A stretch of DNA of 64,000 bases from Chondrinema litorale (GTDB lineage Bacteria; Bacteroidota; Bacteroidia; Cytophagales; Flammeovirgaceae), in contig NZ_CP111043.1 of NCBI RefSeq assembly GCF_026250525.1, forward strand, positions 372,001 to 436,000, given 5' to 3'. Shown here in pieces: positions 7,421 to 16,879 of the stretch; within the stretch, counting starts at the first letter, position 1; each line of letters starts with the position of its first letter. Both the position numbers and the translations under genes were made by a program. A model generated the notes under the pieces. The model saw only the letters and a list, made by a program, of their open reading frames with translations, was not told the origin of the DNA and searched no databases.

Positions 7421-10180
7421 TTACCTATCGTACCAAGTATTCCTCTTACTAAGCTTTAAGTCTTGTAAAATAGAAGATCTTACACTAATATCGATATTGT
7501 AAGATTGGCGCGCTCCAAATGGAATCCAGCTCATACTCATTTGCCAGCAGTGTAAATCTCTTGAGATGTTTAAACTGGTAAAACCAAAACCTTTCTCTTC
7601 AAAGTCATAAGACGAACGGAAACCAATCTTCCATTTCTCGGTAAAGGAAACATCGCCGCTAAAAGTTAAGGTTTGCACTACAGTAGATTCTTTAAAACCA
7701 GTTTTACTGTATCGGAGGTTATAACTTAACCTCAAACTCCAAGGAACACTAAAGTCCACATACAAATTCGGGTTATTCTCAATGAATTCGAGTTCTTCTT
7801 TTTCTCTTGCAGACTTGGGCTCTACATCTTTGTCTTTTTCGTTTTTCTTCTTCGGGCTAAGAGAAGTTGACAAAGCTAAACTTGCACTAGTTAACTGCCC
7901 TATTCCATTGCCAGTATCCCAAGCATATTCTGGAATTCTATGTTGAGAAATAGTCATATCTCCATCATCATCAAAAGTTACATCATCCAACACATAAGTA
8001 TATGGATCGAGTGTACCACTCAAGTTAACAGATAATCCATTAATAAATGGAACATTCTTAAATAACTGAGTTCTTGCACTCATAGAAATATTTGAGAGAT
8101 TGAATGAGTCTGCTGCAAAGTTGTAGCTTGTACTTAAACTCAAGCTTTGTAGAATTGGCACCTTTTTACTTTCTGCTTTACCAGTAGAATCTGGTTTCGC
8201 TCTCACTTTCGCTTCAATCTGGTTACTTAAACTAAAAGAAACCGAACTACTTTTACCAGAACTAGGAGCACCATATAAAGCTCCTTGAAAACGAGATACT
8301 TTACTGTAAGTTTCTCCTGTTTCATCTTTCTGCACATATTGGAAGAATCCGTATCTCGGATCAGAAAAATCTGGACGATAGCTATAACTCACACTTGGTG
8401 TAATCATATGTCTAATACCTTCTACCTTTCCGATTTTAGGATAATAGAAAGTATATAAACGAGTACTCATACCAACACTAGAGGTGTAATCGTAAGCTCT
8501 GGTAAAACCAGGCTCTTCGGTTACTCTTACAGCATCCTCTTCTTCTACATAAGTATAATTGAACTTTTGAGGATACCAATATTCGTTATAACTAAAGCTC
8601 GGAGAAAGCTGGAAAAATTTGAGTAAGGTTAAGTTTGTTGAAACTGGAATTTTGTGGATAGCCCCATATTGCGCATCGTTTAAGAATCTACTAAAATTCG
8701 CAAATAAATCATCTGGCAAATCATCGTCATCGTCATCATCTGTTTCCGTATCTGTTTCTTCTTCTAAATCTTCTAGAGTTGTGAACGGGAATGAGATATT
8801 ATCTTCTTCGTTTGTAACCTGTGCTTTTGTACTTACTGAATAAGACACGTTTAACTGAGTTAGCGGATTCTTTTTTGTAGAATTTCCTTTAAAAGGATAA
8901 ATTCTTCTCATAGAAAGGTTCGCCTCTGGATACAAATCTGTAACTCCTGTATTTACGTTTTGGTTGATACGCAAATTGGCACTTCCTGTAAATGGTGTTC
9001 CTTCAAAGGTTTTGCTATAAGAAACACTTGAGTTAAATGAAGCTGAAATATAATCTTCTGTGCTAAATGAGTTGTTTCTGTTATATGTAGATGAACCAAC
9101 GTTTACACTAGCAGAAAACCTACTATTTCCTTTTGATACAGGGCTGTGGTTCCATCTTAGCCAATAATCCGTAGTTTCTGTATCTTCCAGATTATCTTGT
9201 TGTGTAATCACCTTATTATAGCTAAAGCTTAACCCACCGCTAAATTTATATCTTACTTTATAATCTGAATCTATAGACGCTCCCCAACCTCCAAGAGAAT
9301 AAATCTGCCCAAGAAGCTGCACACCCATATAATCTCCTACTGGCAAGTAAAAACCTCCATTTCTTAAATAAAAACCTCTGGTAGAACTTTCACCGTAGGT
9401 TGGTACAACAATACCAGCACTTCGCTTATCAGAAAATGGAAACAAACCAAATGCAAAACCTAAAGGAGTTGGTACACCATTTAGCTCAAAGTTAAATGGA
9501 CCAGAAATTACATATTTGTTAGGAACAATTTTTAATTCTTTAGATCGAATGCCAAAGTGCGGTTCTTCCAAATTACAGGTGGTATAAATATTACCTGCGG
9601 CATACATAGCATTATCTGGTGTTCGCTTTACCTTCCCACTTTTTATATAACCATCTCCCTGTTGAGTTACAATACCCGAAATTATACCCTTTTCGGTTTC
9701 CATATTGTAAGTCATATTCTCTGCATTGTAGGTTTGCCCACCTTGCGTAAATATCGGAATTCCTGTGAGTGTGCCTGTGGAGTCTGGGACACCATTTGCA
9801 TGAACAGTCTTACCAGCCATATTATACTGGATTTCAGCTGCTTCAATAGTCATGTCTCCATAAGTCACCTTTGCTTCACCATATAAATACACTGTGCCGT
9901 TTATGGGATCGTAATTAAGCGAATCCTTAGCAAAATATTTAATGGTGGTTTCAATCGGGCCCTCTTGCTGAATAGTATCTGTAGCAACAGCTAAACTATC
10001 TGTTGCAAGAAGGGTTGTATCTGTAGAAATGGTTGAATCATTTACTAAAACAGTGTCACTTTCAATAACTTGTGCTTGGGAAGAAAGGCTCAGTAAAATA
10101 AAAACTGAGGAAAAAAGAACAGCTCTCACCACAAACTCTACAATTTTGCCAATAAAGGTATAATATTTATATCTGTCCAA
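7421..10180 (-). CDS. lptD: putative LPS-assembly outer-membrane protein LptD
   Basis: LptD is the beta-barrel that inserts lipopolysaccharide into the outer leaflet of the outer membrane. The 919-residue protein starts with a membrane-spanning signal region (AVLFSSVFILLSLSSQAQ, about 19-36), then a Ser/Thr/Asp-rich linker, then an OstA/LptA-like periplasmic domain at about 85-250 (YDPINGTVYLYGEAKVTYGDMTIEAAEI). The rest is a long run of amphipathic beta strands ending in aromatic residues, as in an outer-membrane barrel. It matches the Bacteroidota form, which is longer in the barrel than the E. coli protein. One extracellular or periplasmic loop near 475-495 holds a run of seven aspartates (DDDDDDD). 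It is divergent from the amidase gene. The family call is solid; the cargo being LPS is inferred from homology. Confidence 0.88.
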   Translation of the reverse strand: MDRYKYYTFIGKIVEFVVRAVLFSSVFILLSLSSQAQVIESDTVLVNDSTISTDTTLLATDSLAVATDTIQQEGPIETTIKYFAKDSLNYDPINGTVYLYGEAKVTYGDMTIEAAEIQYNMAGKTVHANGVPDSTGTLTGIPIFTQGGQTYNAENMTYNMETEKGIISGIVTQQGDGYIKSGKVKRTPDNAMYAAGNIYTTCNLEEPHFGIRSKELKIVPNKYVISGPFNFELNGVPTPLGFAFGLFPFSDKRSAGIVVPTYGESSTRGFYLRNGGFYLPVGDYMGVQLLGQIYSLGGWGASIDSDYKVRYKFSGGLSFSYNKVITQQDNLEDTETTDYWLRWNHSPVSKGNSRFSASVNVGSSTYNRNNSFSTEDYISASFNSSVSYSKTFEGTPFTGSANLRINQNVNTGVTDLYPEANLSMRRIYPFKGNSTKKNPLTQLNVSYSVSTKAQVTNEEDNISFPFTTLEDLEEETDTETDDDDDDDLPDDLFANFSRFLNDAQYGAIHKIPVSTNLTLLKFFQLSPSFSYNEYWYPQKFNYTYVEEEDAVRVTEEPGFTRAYDYTSSVGMSTRLYTFYYPKIGKVEGIRHMITPSVSYSYRPDFSDPRYGFFQYVQKDETGETYSKVSRFQGALYGAPSSGKSSSVSFSLSNQIEAKVRAKPDSTGKAESKKVPILQSLSLSTSYNFAADSFNLSNISMSARTQLFKNVPFINGLSVNLSGTLDPYTYVLDDVTFDDDGDMTISQHRIPEYAWDTGNGIGQLTSASLALSTSLSPKKKNEKDKDVEPKSAREKEELEFIENNPNLYVDFSVPWSLRLSYNLRYSKTGFKESTVVQTLTFSGDVSFTEKWKIGFRSSYDFEEKGFGFTSLNISRDLHCWQMSMSWIPFGARQSYNIDISVRSSILQDLKLSKRNTWYDR

Positions 10181-10272
10181 AATTCCCTAAAAAAAATTTT
10201 CAGCTCTAAAACGAAGAATAAGAGAAACGAGTTCTTTAATAAATCATGTTATAAAAACACTTTTTTCAGTAT

Positions 10273-10290
10273 TTTTACTAAATAGTAAAA
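10273..10290. promoter_or_regulatory. inverted repeat in the lptD/amidase divergent region
   Basis: TTTTACTA and TAGTAAAA are perfect 8-base inverted arms separated by AA. The repeat sits about 30 bases upstream of the amidase -7 candidate and 93 bases upstream of lptD, a fitting place for a dimeric regulator; it could equally be a chance AT-rich palindrome. Confidence 0.3.
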
Positions 10291-10318
10291 GAGAAGGATG
10301 AACTCCAACTATTTAACA

Positions 10319-10326
10319 TATTTTTG
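10319..10326 (+). promoter_or_regulatory. putative -7 element (TATTTTTG) for the amidase gene
   Basis: TATTTTTG fits TAnnTTTG and lies about 68 bases before the ATG at 10394. No clear -33 TTG is present. Confidence 0.4.
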
Positions 10327-10393
10327 ATAAAAGATACAAAGAAGCGTTAAATACTTATTTTTTTTCTCCTTACTCAAAACAGGATGCAATTTT

Positions 10394-11179
10394 ATGAAAA
10401 ATCTCTTAATAATTCCCTTAGCTATTGCCGGAATTATGCTTTGTTCTTTTCAACCTGTTGATAAGCCGGCATATTCTGTAAAAAAAATAGTGATAGATGC
10501 AGGCCATGGCGGGTTTGATCCGGGATGTTCAGGCTCTATCAGTAAAGAAAAAGAATTAACTCTTGAAATAGCTTTCGAATTAGGTAAACTCATAAGTACC
10601 TTTCATAAGGATGTAGAAATTATTTACACGCGAACAAAAAATCAATATGTAAATCTACACGAAAGGGCAATGATTGCCAATCGAGCATCTGCAGATTTGT
10701 TTATTTCAATTCATTGCAATGCTTATCCAAAAGAAAATATTCATGGCACAGAAACCTATACAATGGGTTTAAGCCATACCAATGATAATTTGGCGGTTGC
10801 CATGCGAGAAAACTCTGTAATCTTGAAAGAAGAAGGTTATTTACAACTATACGACGGATTTGATCCTAAATCTCCGGTTTCGTATATCTTGTTGTCTAAC
10901 CTACAACAGGCTTATCAAGAAAACAGCATTGCCTTTGCTTCACTAATAGAAAATGAATTTGGAAAGGCAAACGAACGTCCAAATCGTGGAGTAAAACAAG
11001 CAGGCTTTTTAGTTTTAGCAAAAACAACAATGCCAAGTGTATTGGTAGAAGTTGGTTTTCTTACAAACAAAGAAGAAGAAAAATACCTTAATTCTGATTT
11101 GGGAAAAGCAAAAGTTGCAGCAAATCTTTATCGCGCTTTTAGAAATTACAAAAGAGATTTGGAAGCAAGAAGTAATTAA
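10394..11179 (+). CDS. N-acetylmuramoyl-L-alanine amidase (Amidase_3, AmiC type)
   Basis: This enzyme cuts the amide bond between MurNAc and the peptide stem of peptidoglycan. The 261-residue protein has a short hydrophobic N-terminus (MKNLLIIPLAIAGIMLCSF) that exports it, possibly as a lipoprotein through Cys17. The catalytic domain is complete: VIDAGHGGFDPG with zinc ligand His38, the KEKELTLEIA helix with the second ligand Glu, SIHCNA with His107, and the catalytic Glu219 in SVLVEVGFLTN. It consists of the catalytic domain only, without AMIN or SPOR domains. It is divergent from lptD, an arrangement that groups envelope genes, and ends in a strong terminator at 11188-11212. Confidence 0.94.
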   Translation: MKNLLIIPLAIAGIMLCSFQPVDKPAYSVKKIVIDAGHGGFDPGCSGSISKEKELTLEIAFELGKLISTFHKDVEIIYTRTKNQYVNLHERAMIANRASADLFISIHCNAYPKENIHGTETYTMGLSHTNDNLAVAMRENSVILKEEGYLQLYDGFDPKSPVSYILLSNLQQAYQENSIAFASLIENEFGKANERPNRGVKQAGFLVLAKTTMPSVLVEVGFLTNKEEEKYLNSDLGKAKVAANLYRAFRNYKRDLEARSN

Positions 11180-11187
11180 ATAAGAAA

Positions 11188-11212
11188 GCCAGTTTTTAAA
11201 CTGGCCTTTTTT
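11188..11212 (+). terminator. intrinsic terminator of the amidase gene
   Basis: GCCAGTTT (11188-11195) pairs with AAACTGGC (11198-11205), followed by a T run to 11212. The T run overlaps the stop codon of the convergent gene that ends at 11211. Confidence 0.85.
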
Positions 11213-11660
11213 ATTCTATCACAATTGGTTCTGCATCTTGTAGCATGTAAACCAAATGGTAGCTGTCTTCATAATTCAGTTTTAACTTTCCTCTAAAAGT
11301 TACCTTAGAATCTGCATCAAACTTCTCCTCCTCTTTTAAATACACTTCCATTACAGATTCTGGACCAGCATTACCGCAAAAGAAACAACTTGCATATGGA
11401 AATGCCGAAAGTACTAGGTAATCAGCTCCTGTAAGATCAACCGGAATTATAAAACCTTTTATCTCAACTTCTTTTCCATTAAGAGCTTCTATTTCTTTAG
11501 CAAATGTGGGCAACTGTATTTCTGCACCTATATATTCATTATATTCTGATTTCCATTTGATTTTGGCTAGTTGCTTCCATAAATCAGCATCTTGTGCCTT
11601 TACAGTAAACTGCAAGCTTAGCAATAGCGAAAAGGAAAAAAAGAACAAGTATTTATGCAT
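11211..11660 (-). CDS. exported hypothetical protein resembling DUF3299 proteins
   Basis: The 149-residue protein has a clear signal peptide (MHKYLFFFSFSLLLSLQFTVKAQ). The mature part contains LNGKEVEIKGFIIPVDL followed by YASCFFCGNAGPESVMEVYL and a beta-rich C-terminus with VTFRGKLKLN and YHLVYMLQDAEPI. The pattern of a membrane-permeability-like OB core with a CFFCG pair resembles the DUF3299 group of small exported proteins, often found near transport genes in Bacteroidota. The two cysteines in CFFC could bind a metal or form a disulfide. Function is unknown. It converges on the amidase gene with essentially no spacing and is divergent from uxuA. Confidence 0.8.
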   Translation of the reverse strand: MHKYLFFFSFSLLLSLQFTVKAQDADLWKQLAKIKWKSEYNEYIGAEIQLPTFAKEIEALNGKEVEIKGFIIPVDLTGADYLVLSAFPYASCFFCGNAGPESVMEVYLKEEEKFDADSKVTFRGKLKLNYEDSYHLVYMLQDAEPIVIE

Positions 11661-11791
11661 AACTGATTATTTTGATTGATTGAAAAGTGAAGTTAATCAA
11701 TTTTTTGTGATCGCTTAAATCTTTTAGAGGGAGAAATTCATCTTTCAATCTATTTTTAATCAGATAAACTGCATTTAAAAACATATTTCTA

Positions 11792-11799
11792 TAGATTTG
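11792..11799 (+). promoter_or_regulatory. putative -7 element (TAGATTTG) for uxuA
   Basis: TAGATTTG matches TAnnTTTG and lies about 50 bases before the uxuA start. The -33 region is only AT-rich. Confidence 0.4.
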
Positions 11800-11848
11800 A
11801 TCAAAAGACACGAACAATAAATTTCCTTTATTTTTAGATACTTTTAGC

Positions 11849-13033
11849 ATGAAAATGGAACAAACTTGGCGTTGGTATGGCCCGAATGATTTAGTGAGTC
11901 TCTCAGATGTGAAACAGGCAGGAGCGACCGGAATTGTAAATGCATTGCACCATATCCCCAATGGAGAAATCTGGACAGAAGAAGAGATTTTAAAACGCAA
12001 AGCAATTATTGAAGAAGCTGGACTAACTTGGTCGGTTGTTGAAAGCGTACCAGTTCACGAATCAATAAAAAAGCAATCTGGAGATTATAAGAAGTACATC
12101 GAAAATTATAAAACCTCTATTAAAAATCTTGGCAAATGTGGAGTAAAAACGATCTGCTACAACTTTATGCCTGTGCTAGACTGGACACGTACAGACTTGG
12201 CTTACGAAGTTGCAGATGGCTCAAAAGCATTAAGGTTCGATGCGAATGAGTTTGCTGCTTTTGAATTATTTATTCTAAAAAGACCTGGGGCAGAGAATGA
12301 TTATAACGAAGCACAAAAAGTTGCCGCTAAAGCAAGTTTTGATAAACTGGACGATGCTTCTATAGAAAAACTGGTAAATAATATAATTGCTGGTTTGCCG
12401 GGTTCAGAAGAAGGTTACTCTTTGCAGCAATTCCAAAAAGTCTTGGATGAGTATGCCGAAATTGATGCAGATAAATTAAAAAAGCATCTTTTTGAATTCT
12501 TGCAAGAAATAATACCTGTTGCTGAAGAAGCAGGTGTGAGAATGGCCATTCACCCAGATGATCCTCCCTTCCCTATTCTAGGCCTACCAAGAGTAGTAAG
12601 TACAGAAAAAGACTTGCAAGATTTGCTAAGTGCTGCTCAAAGCCCAAGTAATGGTTTTTGTATGTGTACGGGTTCTTATGGAGTAAGGGCAGATAACGAT
12701 TTGGCTGGCATGATTAGAAGAAATGGAGATAAGATGCATTTTATCCATCTAAGAAGCACTAAACGCGATGAAGTAGGCAATTTCTACGAAGCAGACCACT
12801 TGGATGGTGATGTAGATATGTACGAAGTAGTAAAAGCTATTTTGGAAGAACAAAGTAAAAGAAAAGCTGTTGGCAGAGCTGACAGTGCTATTCCAATGCG
12901 ACCAGATCATGGCCACCAGATGATCGACGACCTACATAAGAAAACCAATCCGGGATATTCTTGTATTGGCAGACTGAGAGGACTTGCAGAGTTAAGAGGG
13001 TTAGAACTAGGAATATTAAAATCAGTTTTCTAA
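11849..13033 (+). CDS. uxuA: mannonate dehydratase UxuA
   Basis: UxuA dehydrates D-mannonate to 2-keto-3-deoxygluconate in hexuronate breakdown. The 394-residue length is that of the family. Recognisable segments are [22 protein letters not shown] near the N-terminus, [29 protein letters not shown] (here [15 protein letters not shown]), the metal/substrate segment [31 protein letters not shown], and HLRSTKRD. The ATG at 11849 or the one two codons later could be used. No uxuB, kduI or uronate transporter is adjacent, so it is an isolated pathway gene here. Its TAA stop overlaps the stop codon of the convergent UbiA-type gene. Confidence 0.96.
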   Translation: MKMEQTWRWYGPNDLVSLSDVKQAGATGIVNALHHIPNGEIWTEEEILKRKAIIEEAGLTWSVVESVPVHESIKKQSGDYKKYIENYKTSIKNLGKCGVKTICYNFMPVLDWTRTDLAYEVADGSKALRFDANEFAAFELFILKRPGAENDYNEAQKVAAKASFDKLDDASIEKLVNNIIAGLPGSEEGYSLQQFQKVLDEYAEIDADKLKKHLFEFLQEIIPVAEEAGVRMAIHPDDPPFPILGLPRVVSTEKDLQDLLSAAQSPSNGFCMCTGSYGVRADNDLAGMIRRNGDKMHFIHLRSTKRDEVGNFYEADHLDGDVDMYEVVKAILEEQSKRKAVGRADSAIPMRPDHGHQMIDDLHKKTNPGYSCIGRLRGLAELRGLELGILKSVF

Positions 13034-13878
13034 CCGAAATAATAAGCGATTAATAATAGGATGGCTTGAAAAACAATTGAGCCATCCATTAATCCTGTAT
13101 AATAAAAGCCTTTCCTCTTTTTATTTACACCTAGAATTATAAAAAAGCAAAATATATGAGAGACAGAAATGGCTAAAAAGTAAGCAAGGTGATATGCGTA
13201 ATAAGCAACTATTGAAGAAAAAATTAAGCAAAGAGTAGAGAGAAACTGTGTTTTCTTAAGGCCGATTGTTGCCGCCAAAGTCTTAAGTTTTACTCTTTTA
13301 TCGCTTTCTTCATCTCTAATATCGAAAGGCAATGTTAAAGCAAAATAAAACAAAGCTCTTTGTATCGTTTCTGGAACTAGCAAACTTCTCGATACTTCAT
13401 GCTTAAAATTTGTTTCGAGAAAAGGATACCAAACCGTTGCAGCTACCCAAACATACACAATCAGAAATATCTTGATATTATTATTATACCTGAGTGCTCC
13501 CAGTTTAAACTTACCAAGTTTTAAATCATATCCGTAAAAAACGGCTACGAGGGCTAAATGCCCCATAAATATAAATTGGTAAAAGTTGGATTTTAGAAGC
13601 AAGCAAACCACAATTACCCAAGCAAATAAGAATAGAAGAATATTATTTTTTATATAATATTTCCAAGCTTCTTTAATACTGCCAGACTTGTTATTTTGTA
13701 AATGGTAATCTAATAATGTGGCAAAACCGATAAGTATCGCTAAAAAATAATCTATTTGTTCGTCAAATAATATATAAGAAGACACAGTAGCACCGAATCC
13801 GCACAAAGCGGTAATCAAATGCATGCCGTATAGCTTTTGAGATAATGTTTTTCCAGATGGATGAAATTCCTTAGCCAA
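13030..13878 (-). CDS. UbiA-family prenyltransferase-like membrane protein
   Basis: The 282-residue protein has about eight hydrophobic helices. UbiA enzymes attach polyprenyl chains to aromatic or other acceptors within the membrane. The second Asp-rich motif is clear as [20 protein letters not shown] (about 184-203), with a following ATIGLKKTQ, both typical of UbiA. The first motif (NxxxDxxxD) is not obvious; the corresponding region reads [13 protein letters not shown], so catalytic competence is uncertain. The start shown is a TTG at 13878; the next ATG is 18 codons later and would still keep the first helix. The TTG lies inside an 11-base inverted repeat. Its stop overlaps that of uxuA on the opposite strand, so there is no room for a terminator. 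Confidence 0.75.
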   Translation of the reverse strand: MAKEFHPSGKTLSQKLYGMHLITALCGFGATVSSYILFDEQIDYFLAILIGFATLLDYHLQNNKSGSIKEAWKYYIKNNILLFLFAWVIVVCLLLKSNFYQFIFMGHLALVAVFYGYDLKLGKFKLGALRYNNNIKIFLIVYVWVAATVWYPFLETNFKHEVSRSLLVPETIQRALFYFALTLPFDIRDEESDKRVKLKTLAATIGLKKTQFLSTLCLIFSSIVAYYAYHLAYFLAISVSHIFCFFIILGVNKKRKGFYYTGLMDGSIVFQAILLLIAYYFG

Positions 13879-13917
13879 ATTATAAATGAACAGATAATTC
13901 TAGATTATTTGGCTAAG
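13870..13917. repeat. inverted repeat across the start of the UbiA-type gene
   Basis: CTTAGCCAAAT (13870-13880) and ATTTGGCTAAG (13907-13917) are perfect 11-base inverted arms with a 26-base spacer. The left arm contains the TTG start codon. It could be an operator or an RNA hairpin hiding the start. Confidence 0.5.
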
Positions 13918-13933
13918 TTAAAAGGAAACAGGC

Positions 13934-13966
13934 AAAAAAAAGAAGGGGCATGCAAAGCACACTCCC
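13934..13966 (-). terminator. probable terminator of the export operon
   Basis: On the minus strand GGGAGTGTGC can fold against GCATGCCCC with a small internal mismatch, followed by TTC and a run of eight T. It lies about 35 bases after the tolC-like stop codon. Confidence 0.55.
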
Positions 13967-13999
13967 TCACTTAATTTATATTTGGTATGAAAAAATAGT

Positions 14000-15451
14000 T
14001 CAAATGCCTTGGCCAGCGGCCCATCTAAGTTCAGCAATAGATTTGGCAAACTCATATCGCATCTTAAATAATTTAATTTCAGCTTCAATTAGTTTGTTCT
14101 CCCTCACATTTACATAAAATACAGAACTTTCTCCTACTCTGAATTTTTGTCTCTCTCCTCTTACCATTTTCACATAATTATCAACCATATCCTCCTGCAA
14201 ATCCAATTGTTCATTTAAGTTAACAAGTTCATTATACTTTGCATTCAGTTCGTTGATAATTTCTCTTTCTTTTTGTTTACTCTCTAACTGATTTTGGTCA
14301 ATCTTTATATTAACCTGCTGAACTTTTGCGCGTTCTTTTCGCAAAAAAATTGGCATTTCAAAACTAATTCCCAGTTTATAGTTTTCTGAGAGATAAGAAT
14401 AATCAAACTTAGACTCAGTATCTTTTAAGAAATTATAATTTAGATTTAATTCTGGCTTGAGCATTTCTCTAGCCAGTCGTCTATCTACTAGCAATTGCTC
14501 ATTCTTAAATCTAATTTTCTGTAACTCTGGGTGATTCTCCATAGCGAAATCCATCAACTCTTGCAAAGTTTGTGGGTCATCATACTCCCAAGGCAGGTTA
14601 ACCGGATTTATACTTTCAGATAATTCTAATGGCTCACTATCTGGTCCCCAAATATGATTCGAAAGCATGAGACGTGCATTTCTTAATTGCACATTCGCAT
14701 TGTTCAAATCCATTTGGCGCTGTTGCATGGTTATCTTCGCCTCAATAGAATCAATTGGAGCCATATCGCCTTGCTCTACCCTTATTTTTACAGACTTAAA
14801 AAAGTATTCTGCTATCTCAAAACCTCGCTCCTGTGTTTGATACTGATGATAATAAAAATACCAGCTCCAATAATCTTTGGCTACTTGTAGTATAAGCTTG
14901 TTGAGCATCTTCACTTTTTCCGCTTCTGAAATGTCTTCAAAAATTGCTGCTTGCTTTACAGAAGCCCTTCGCTCATCTATAAATAAACCTTTACCTATTG
15001 GCACAGAAATTCCTGCATAAGGCAAACCTCTCCCATCGTCGGTATTGTGTTCTGGATTTAAGTAATAGCCTGTGTTTTTTTCATACCCAGCCTTCAAATC
15101 TATACCTCCAAGCCAAACAGGAATCTTTAATTCTGTTTTCCAAAGTGAATAGTATTCGGTTTCGTGAAATTCTTTTGTATCATAAGTAGATTTAATTTTT
15201 GGATCAAAATACCCTCTTGATAACCTTAACTGCTGCTTGGCATTTTCTGAAAGAAGTCTAGCCTGTTTCGCTAAAGGATGATTTTCTAAAATTTGTTTGT
15301 ACAATTCATCCAGAGATAAAACTGCAACAGTATCTGGTTCTGGCTCATATTTAAACAACTTTTTAGCATCTACATTAATAGATGAAAAAAGCGCAAAAAA
15401 GAGCATTATAAATGGTATTTTAAGTAGATCAGTATTTATTGATATACTCAT
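14000..15451 (-). CDS. TolC-family outer-membrane efflux protein
   Basis: The 483-residue protein is a TolC-type outer-membrane channel that would connect to the HlyD adaptor encoded just upstream. A signal peptide-like segment lies at about 11-29 (IPFIMLFFALFSSINVDA). Two OEP repeats follow, with the LDELYKQILENHPLAKQAR opening and the second-repeat LQELMDFAMENHPELQKIR, each beginning a long coiled-coil helical hairpin. Between them are beta segments that form the barrel (AGISVPIGKGLF, LGISFEMPIFLRKERA). The ATG overlaps the last four bases of the HlyD gene (ATGA), which indicates translational coupling. It is the last gene of the ABC-HlyD-TolC operon. Confidence 0.9.
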   Translation of the reverse strand: MSISINTDLLKIPFIMLFFALFSSINVDAKKLFKYEPEPDTVAVLSLDELYKQILENHPLAKQARLLSENAKQQLRLSRGYFDPKIKSTYDTKEFHETEYYSLWKTELKIPVWLGGIDLKAGYEKNTGYYLNPEHNTDDGRGLPYAGISVPIGKGLFIDERRASVKQAAIFEDISEAEKVKMLNKLILQVAKDYWSWYFYYHQYQTQERGFEIAEYFFKSVKIRVEQGDMAPIDSIEAKITMQQRQMDLNNANVQLRNARLMLSNHIWGPDSEPLELSESINPVNLPWEYDDPQTLQELMDFAMENHPELQKIRFKNEQLLVDRRLAREMLKPELNLNYNFLKDTESKFDYSYLSENYKLGISFEMPIFLRKERAKVQQVNIKIDQNQLESKQKEREIINELNAKYNELVNLNEQLDLQEDMVDNYVKMVRGERQKFRVGESSVFYVNVRENKLIEAEIKLFKMRYEFAKSIAELRWAAGQGI

Positions 15452-16830
15452 TTTTTCTTATCTTTTGATTTTGAAGTATCACTTCCGGTTGAAGCTTTTG
15501 AATAAGCCGAAACTGTTGGAGGGAAACCATTGAGGTTGCGCCACAATTCGAAGTAAACTGGTACATCGTCTAGCATTACCCAACCATAAACACCAGAACC
15601 TAGCCTCAATTCTTCTGGCCATTCTTCATCTCCTTCTCTCTTATCTGGTGTTACTAAAACTCTGTATTTACCAGTCTGGTCGCCTACTTGATCAATTACC
15701 GCTACTTTACCACCAAATGTACCTACAGAAACACTCGGCCAACCAGAAAACTGAATTGCCGGCCAACCATCAAATTGTAATCGCACATGTCTTCCTACAG
15801 AAAGCAATGGCACATCCATCGCATTGATGTATAAAGCAACCGCTTTATCTGGATCAGATGGCATTATAGTTAGAAGTGGCTCTTGTTCTTTTACAGTTTC
15901 TCCTATACCGTTTTTAAGTGCTTTAACTATGTAGCCATTCTGCGGAGCAACTATCGCATATTGCTGATTCCGAATAGTCATATTGGCCAATTCGTTTTTA
16001 CTTTTTGCCAACATGCCTTCACCATCATAAATATCAGCTAGGGTTGCACTCCTATCCGATTCAGACTTGGCAATTTTATCCAAATATTCAGCTTCAACTG
16101 TACTCAGGTTTAGCTTTTCAATTTCCAGATCATTTCTAGAAGAATTCAGCTTATTTTCTGCACTTACAATTTTAGCTCTGGCTTCCTGTACTTTAATTTT
16201 TGCACTTTCCAATTTTGTAAGCGCTACCAATCCACTATCATACAAGTTTTGGTACATAATTACTTGCCTCTCAGCTACAGCGATATTTGTTTTTGCAGCT
16301 ATTACATCATTACTATCACTTTCAACTTTAAGCTTTTTCTGAATAATCTTATTTTCAGTTTGCTCCAGTTTTAATTTTAATCCATTTCGCAAAGCATTTA
16401 CCTGCATTTGTAAAGCCTCTGCTTTTTTTATTTTACTAGAAATACTCTGCTCTTTGGCATTAACTTGTTCTTGAAGTCTGAGTAATAAATTAGGATCAAA
16501 GTATTTTTCTTTAATCTCAGCAATTCTTACTAGGGTGTCACCTGCTTCAACTTGTTGTCCCTCTCTTATTTTCCATTCTATAATTCTACCAGCAATGGCT
16601 GTTTCGACAGTTTGTGGGCGATCACTCGGTGATAGCGCAGTAAGCTCACCATCTGAGCGAATATTTTGCTGCCAAGGCAGAAACATTGCGATAAATGCAA
16701 TAATGCATACTCCCGCAAGCCAACGACTTAAACCTTTTACACTCTTAGGTGTCTGTAGCGATTTAAGCGAATTGAGCTTCTGCTTATAGTGTGTTTCGTC
16801 AATTTTTGAATTAGGAGATAACCTTAACAT
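15448..16830 (-). CDS. HlyD-family periplasmic adaptor of a type I export system
   Basis: The 460-residue membrane fusion protein has one N-terminal transmembrane helix at about 37-55 (LAGVCIIAFIAMFLPW). It is followed by a biotinyl-lipoyl-like half domain (AIAGRIIEWKIREGQQVEAGDTLVRI), a long coiled-coil hairpin at about 115-280 rich in Lys/Glu/Ala, and the second lipoyl half (VAPQNGYIVKALKNGIGETVKEQEPL). A C-terminal beta-barrel region (VGRHVRLQFDGWPAIQFSGWPSVSVGTFGGKV) completes the fold. It would bridge the inner-membrane ABC protein to the TolC channel. It starts 49 bases after the ABC gene and overlaps the TolC gene by four bases. The C-terminal 20 residues are a Ser/Lys-rich tail. Confidence 0.9.
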   Translation of the reverse strand: MLRLSPNSKIDETHYKQKLNSLKSLQTPKSVKGLSRWLAGVCIIAFIAMFLPWQQNIRSDGELTALSPSDRPQTVETAIAGRIIEWKIREGQQVEAGDTLVRIAEIKEKYFDPNLLLRLQEQVNAKEQSISSKIKKAEALQMQVNALRNGLKLKLEQTENKIIQKKLKVESDSNDVIAAKTNIAVAERQVIMYQNLYDSGLVALTKLESAKIKVQEARAKIVSAENKLNSSRNDLEIEKLNLSTVEAEYLDKIAKSESDRSATLADIYDGEGMLAKSKNELANMTIRNQQYAIVAPQNGYIVKALKNGIGETVKEQEPLLTIMPSDPDKAVALYINAMDVPLLSVGRHVRLQFDGWPAIQFSGWPSVSVGTFGGKVAVIDQVGDQTGKYRVLVTPDKREGDEEWPEELRLGSGVYGWVMLDDVPVYFELWRNLNGFPPTVSAYSKASTGSDTSKSKDKKK

Positions 16831-16879
16831 GTTATATAAATTTCTTTAATAGCTGATTTATAGTTAAAAATTTGGCTAT

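Noticed and set aside
9557..9886. 109-codon plus-strand ORF inside lptD
   Set aside because: It is a shadow of the lptD frame: rich in Cys, His and Ile, with no signal or domain.
10394..11179. Amidase as a phage lysin
   Set aside because: Neighbouring lptD and the exported N-terminus fit a housekeeping cell-wall enzyme, and no phage genes are near.
11653..12000. 115-codon minus-strand ORF upstream of the DUF3299-like gene
   Set aside because: It lies opposite the start of uxuA and its promoter region, has no recognisable domain, and its N-terminal part is the reverse of well-conserved uxuA codons.
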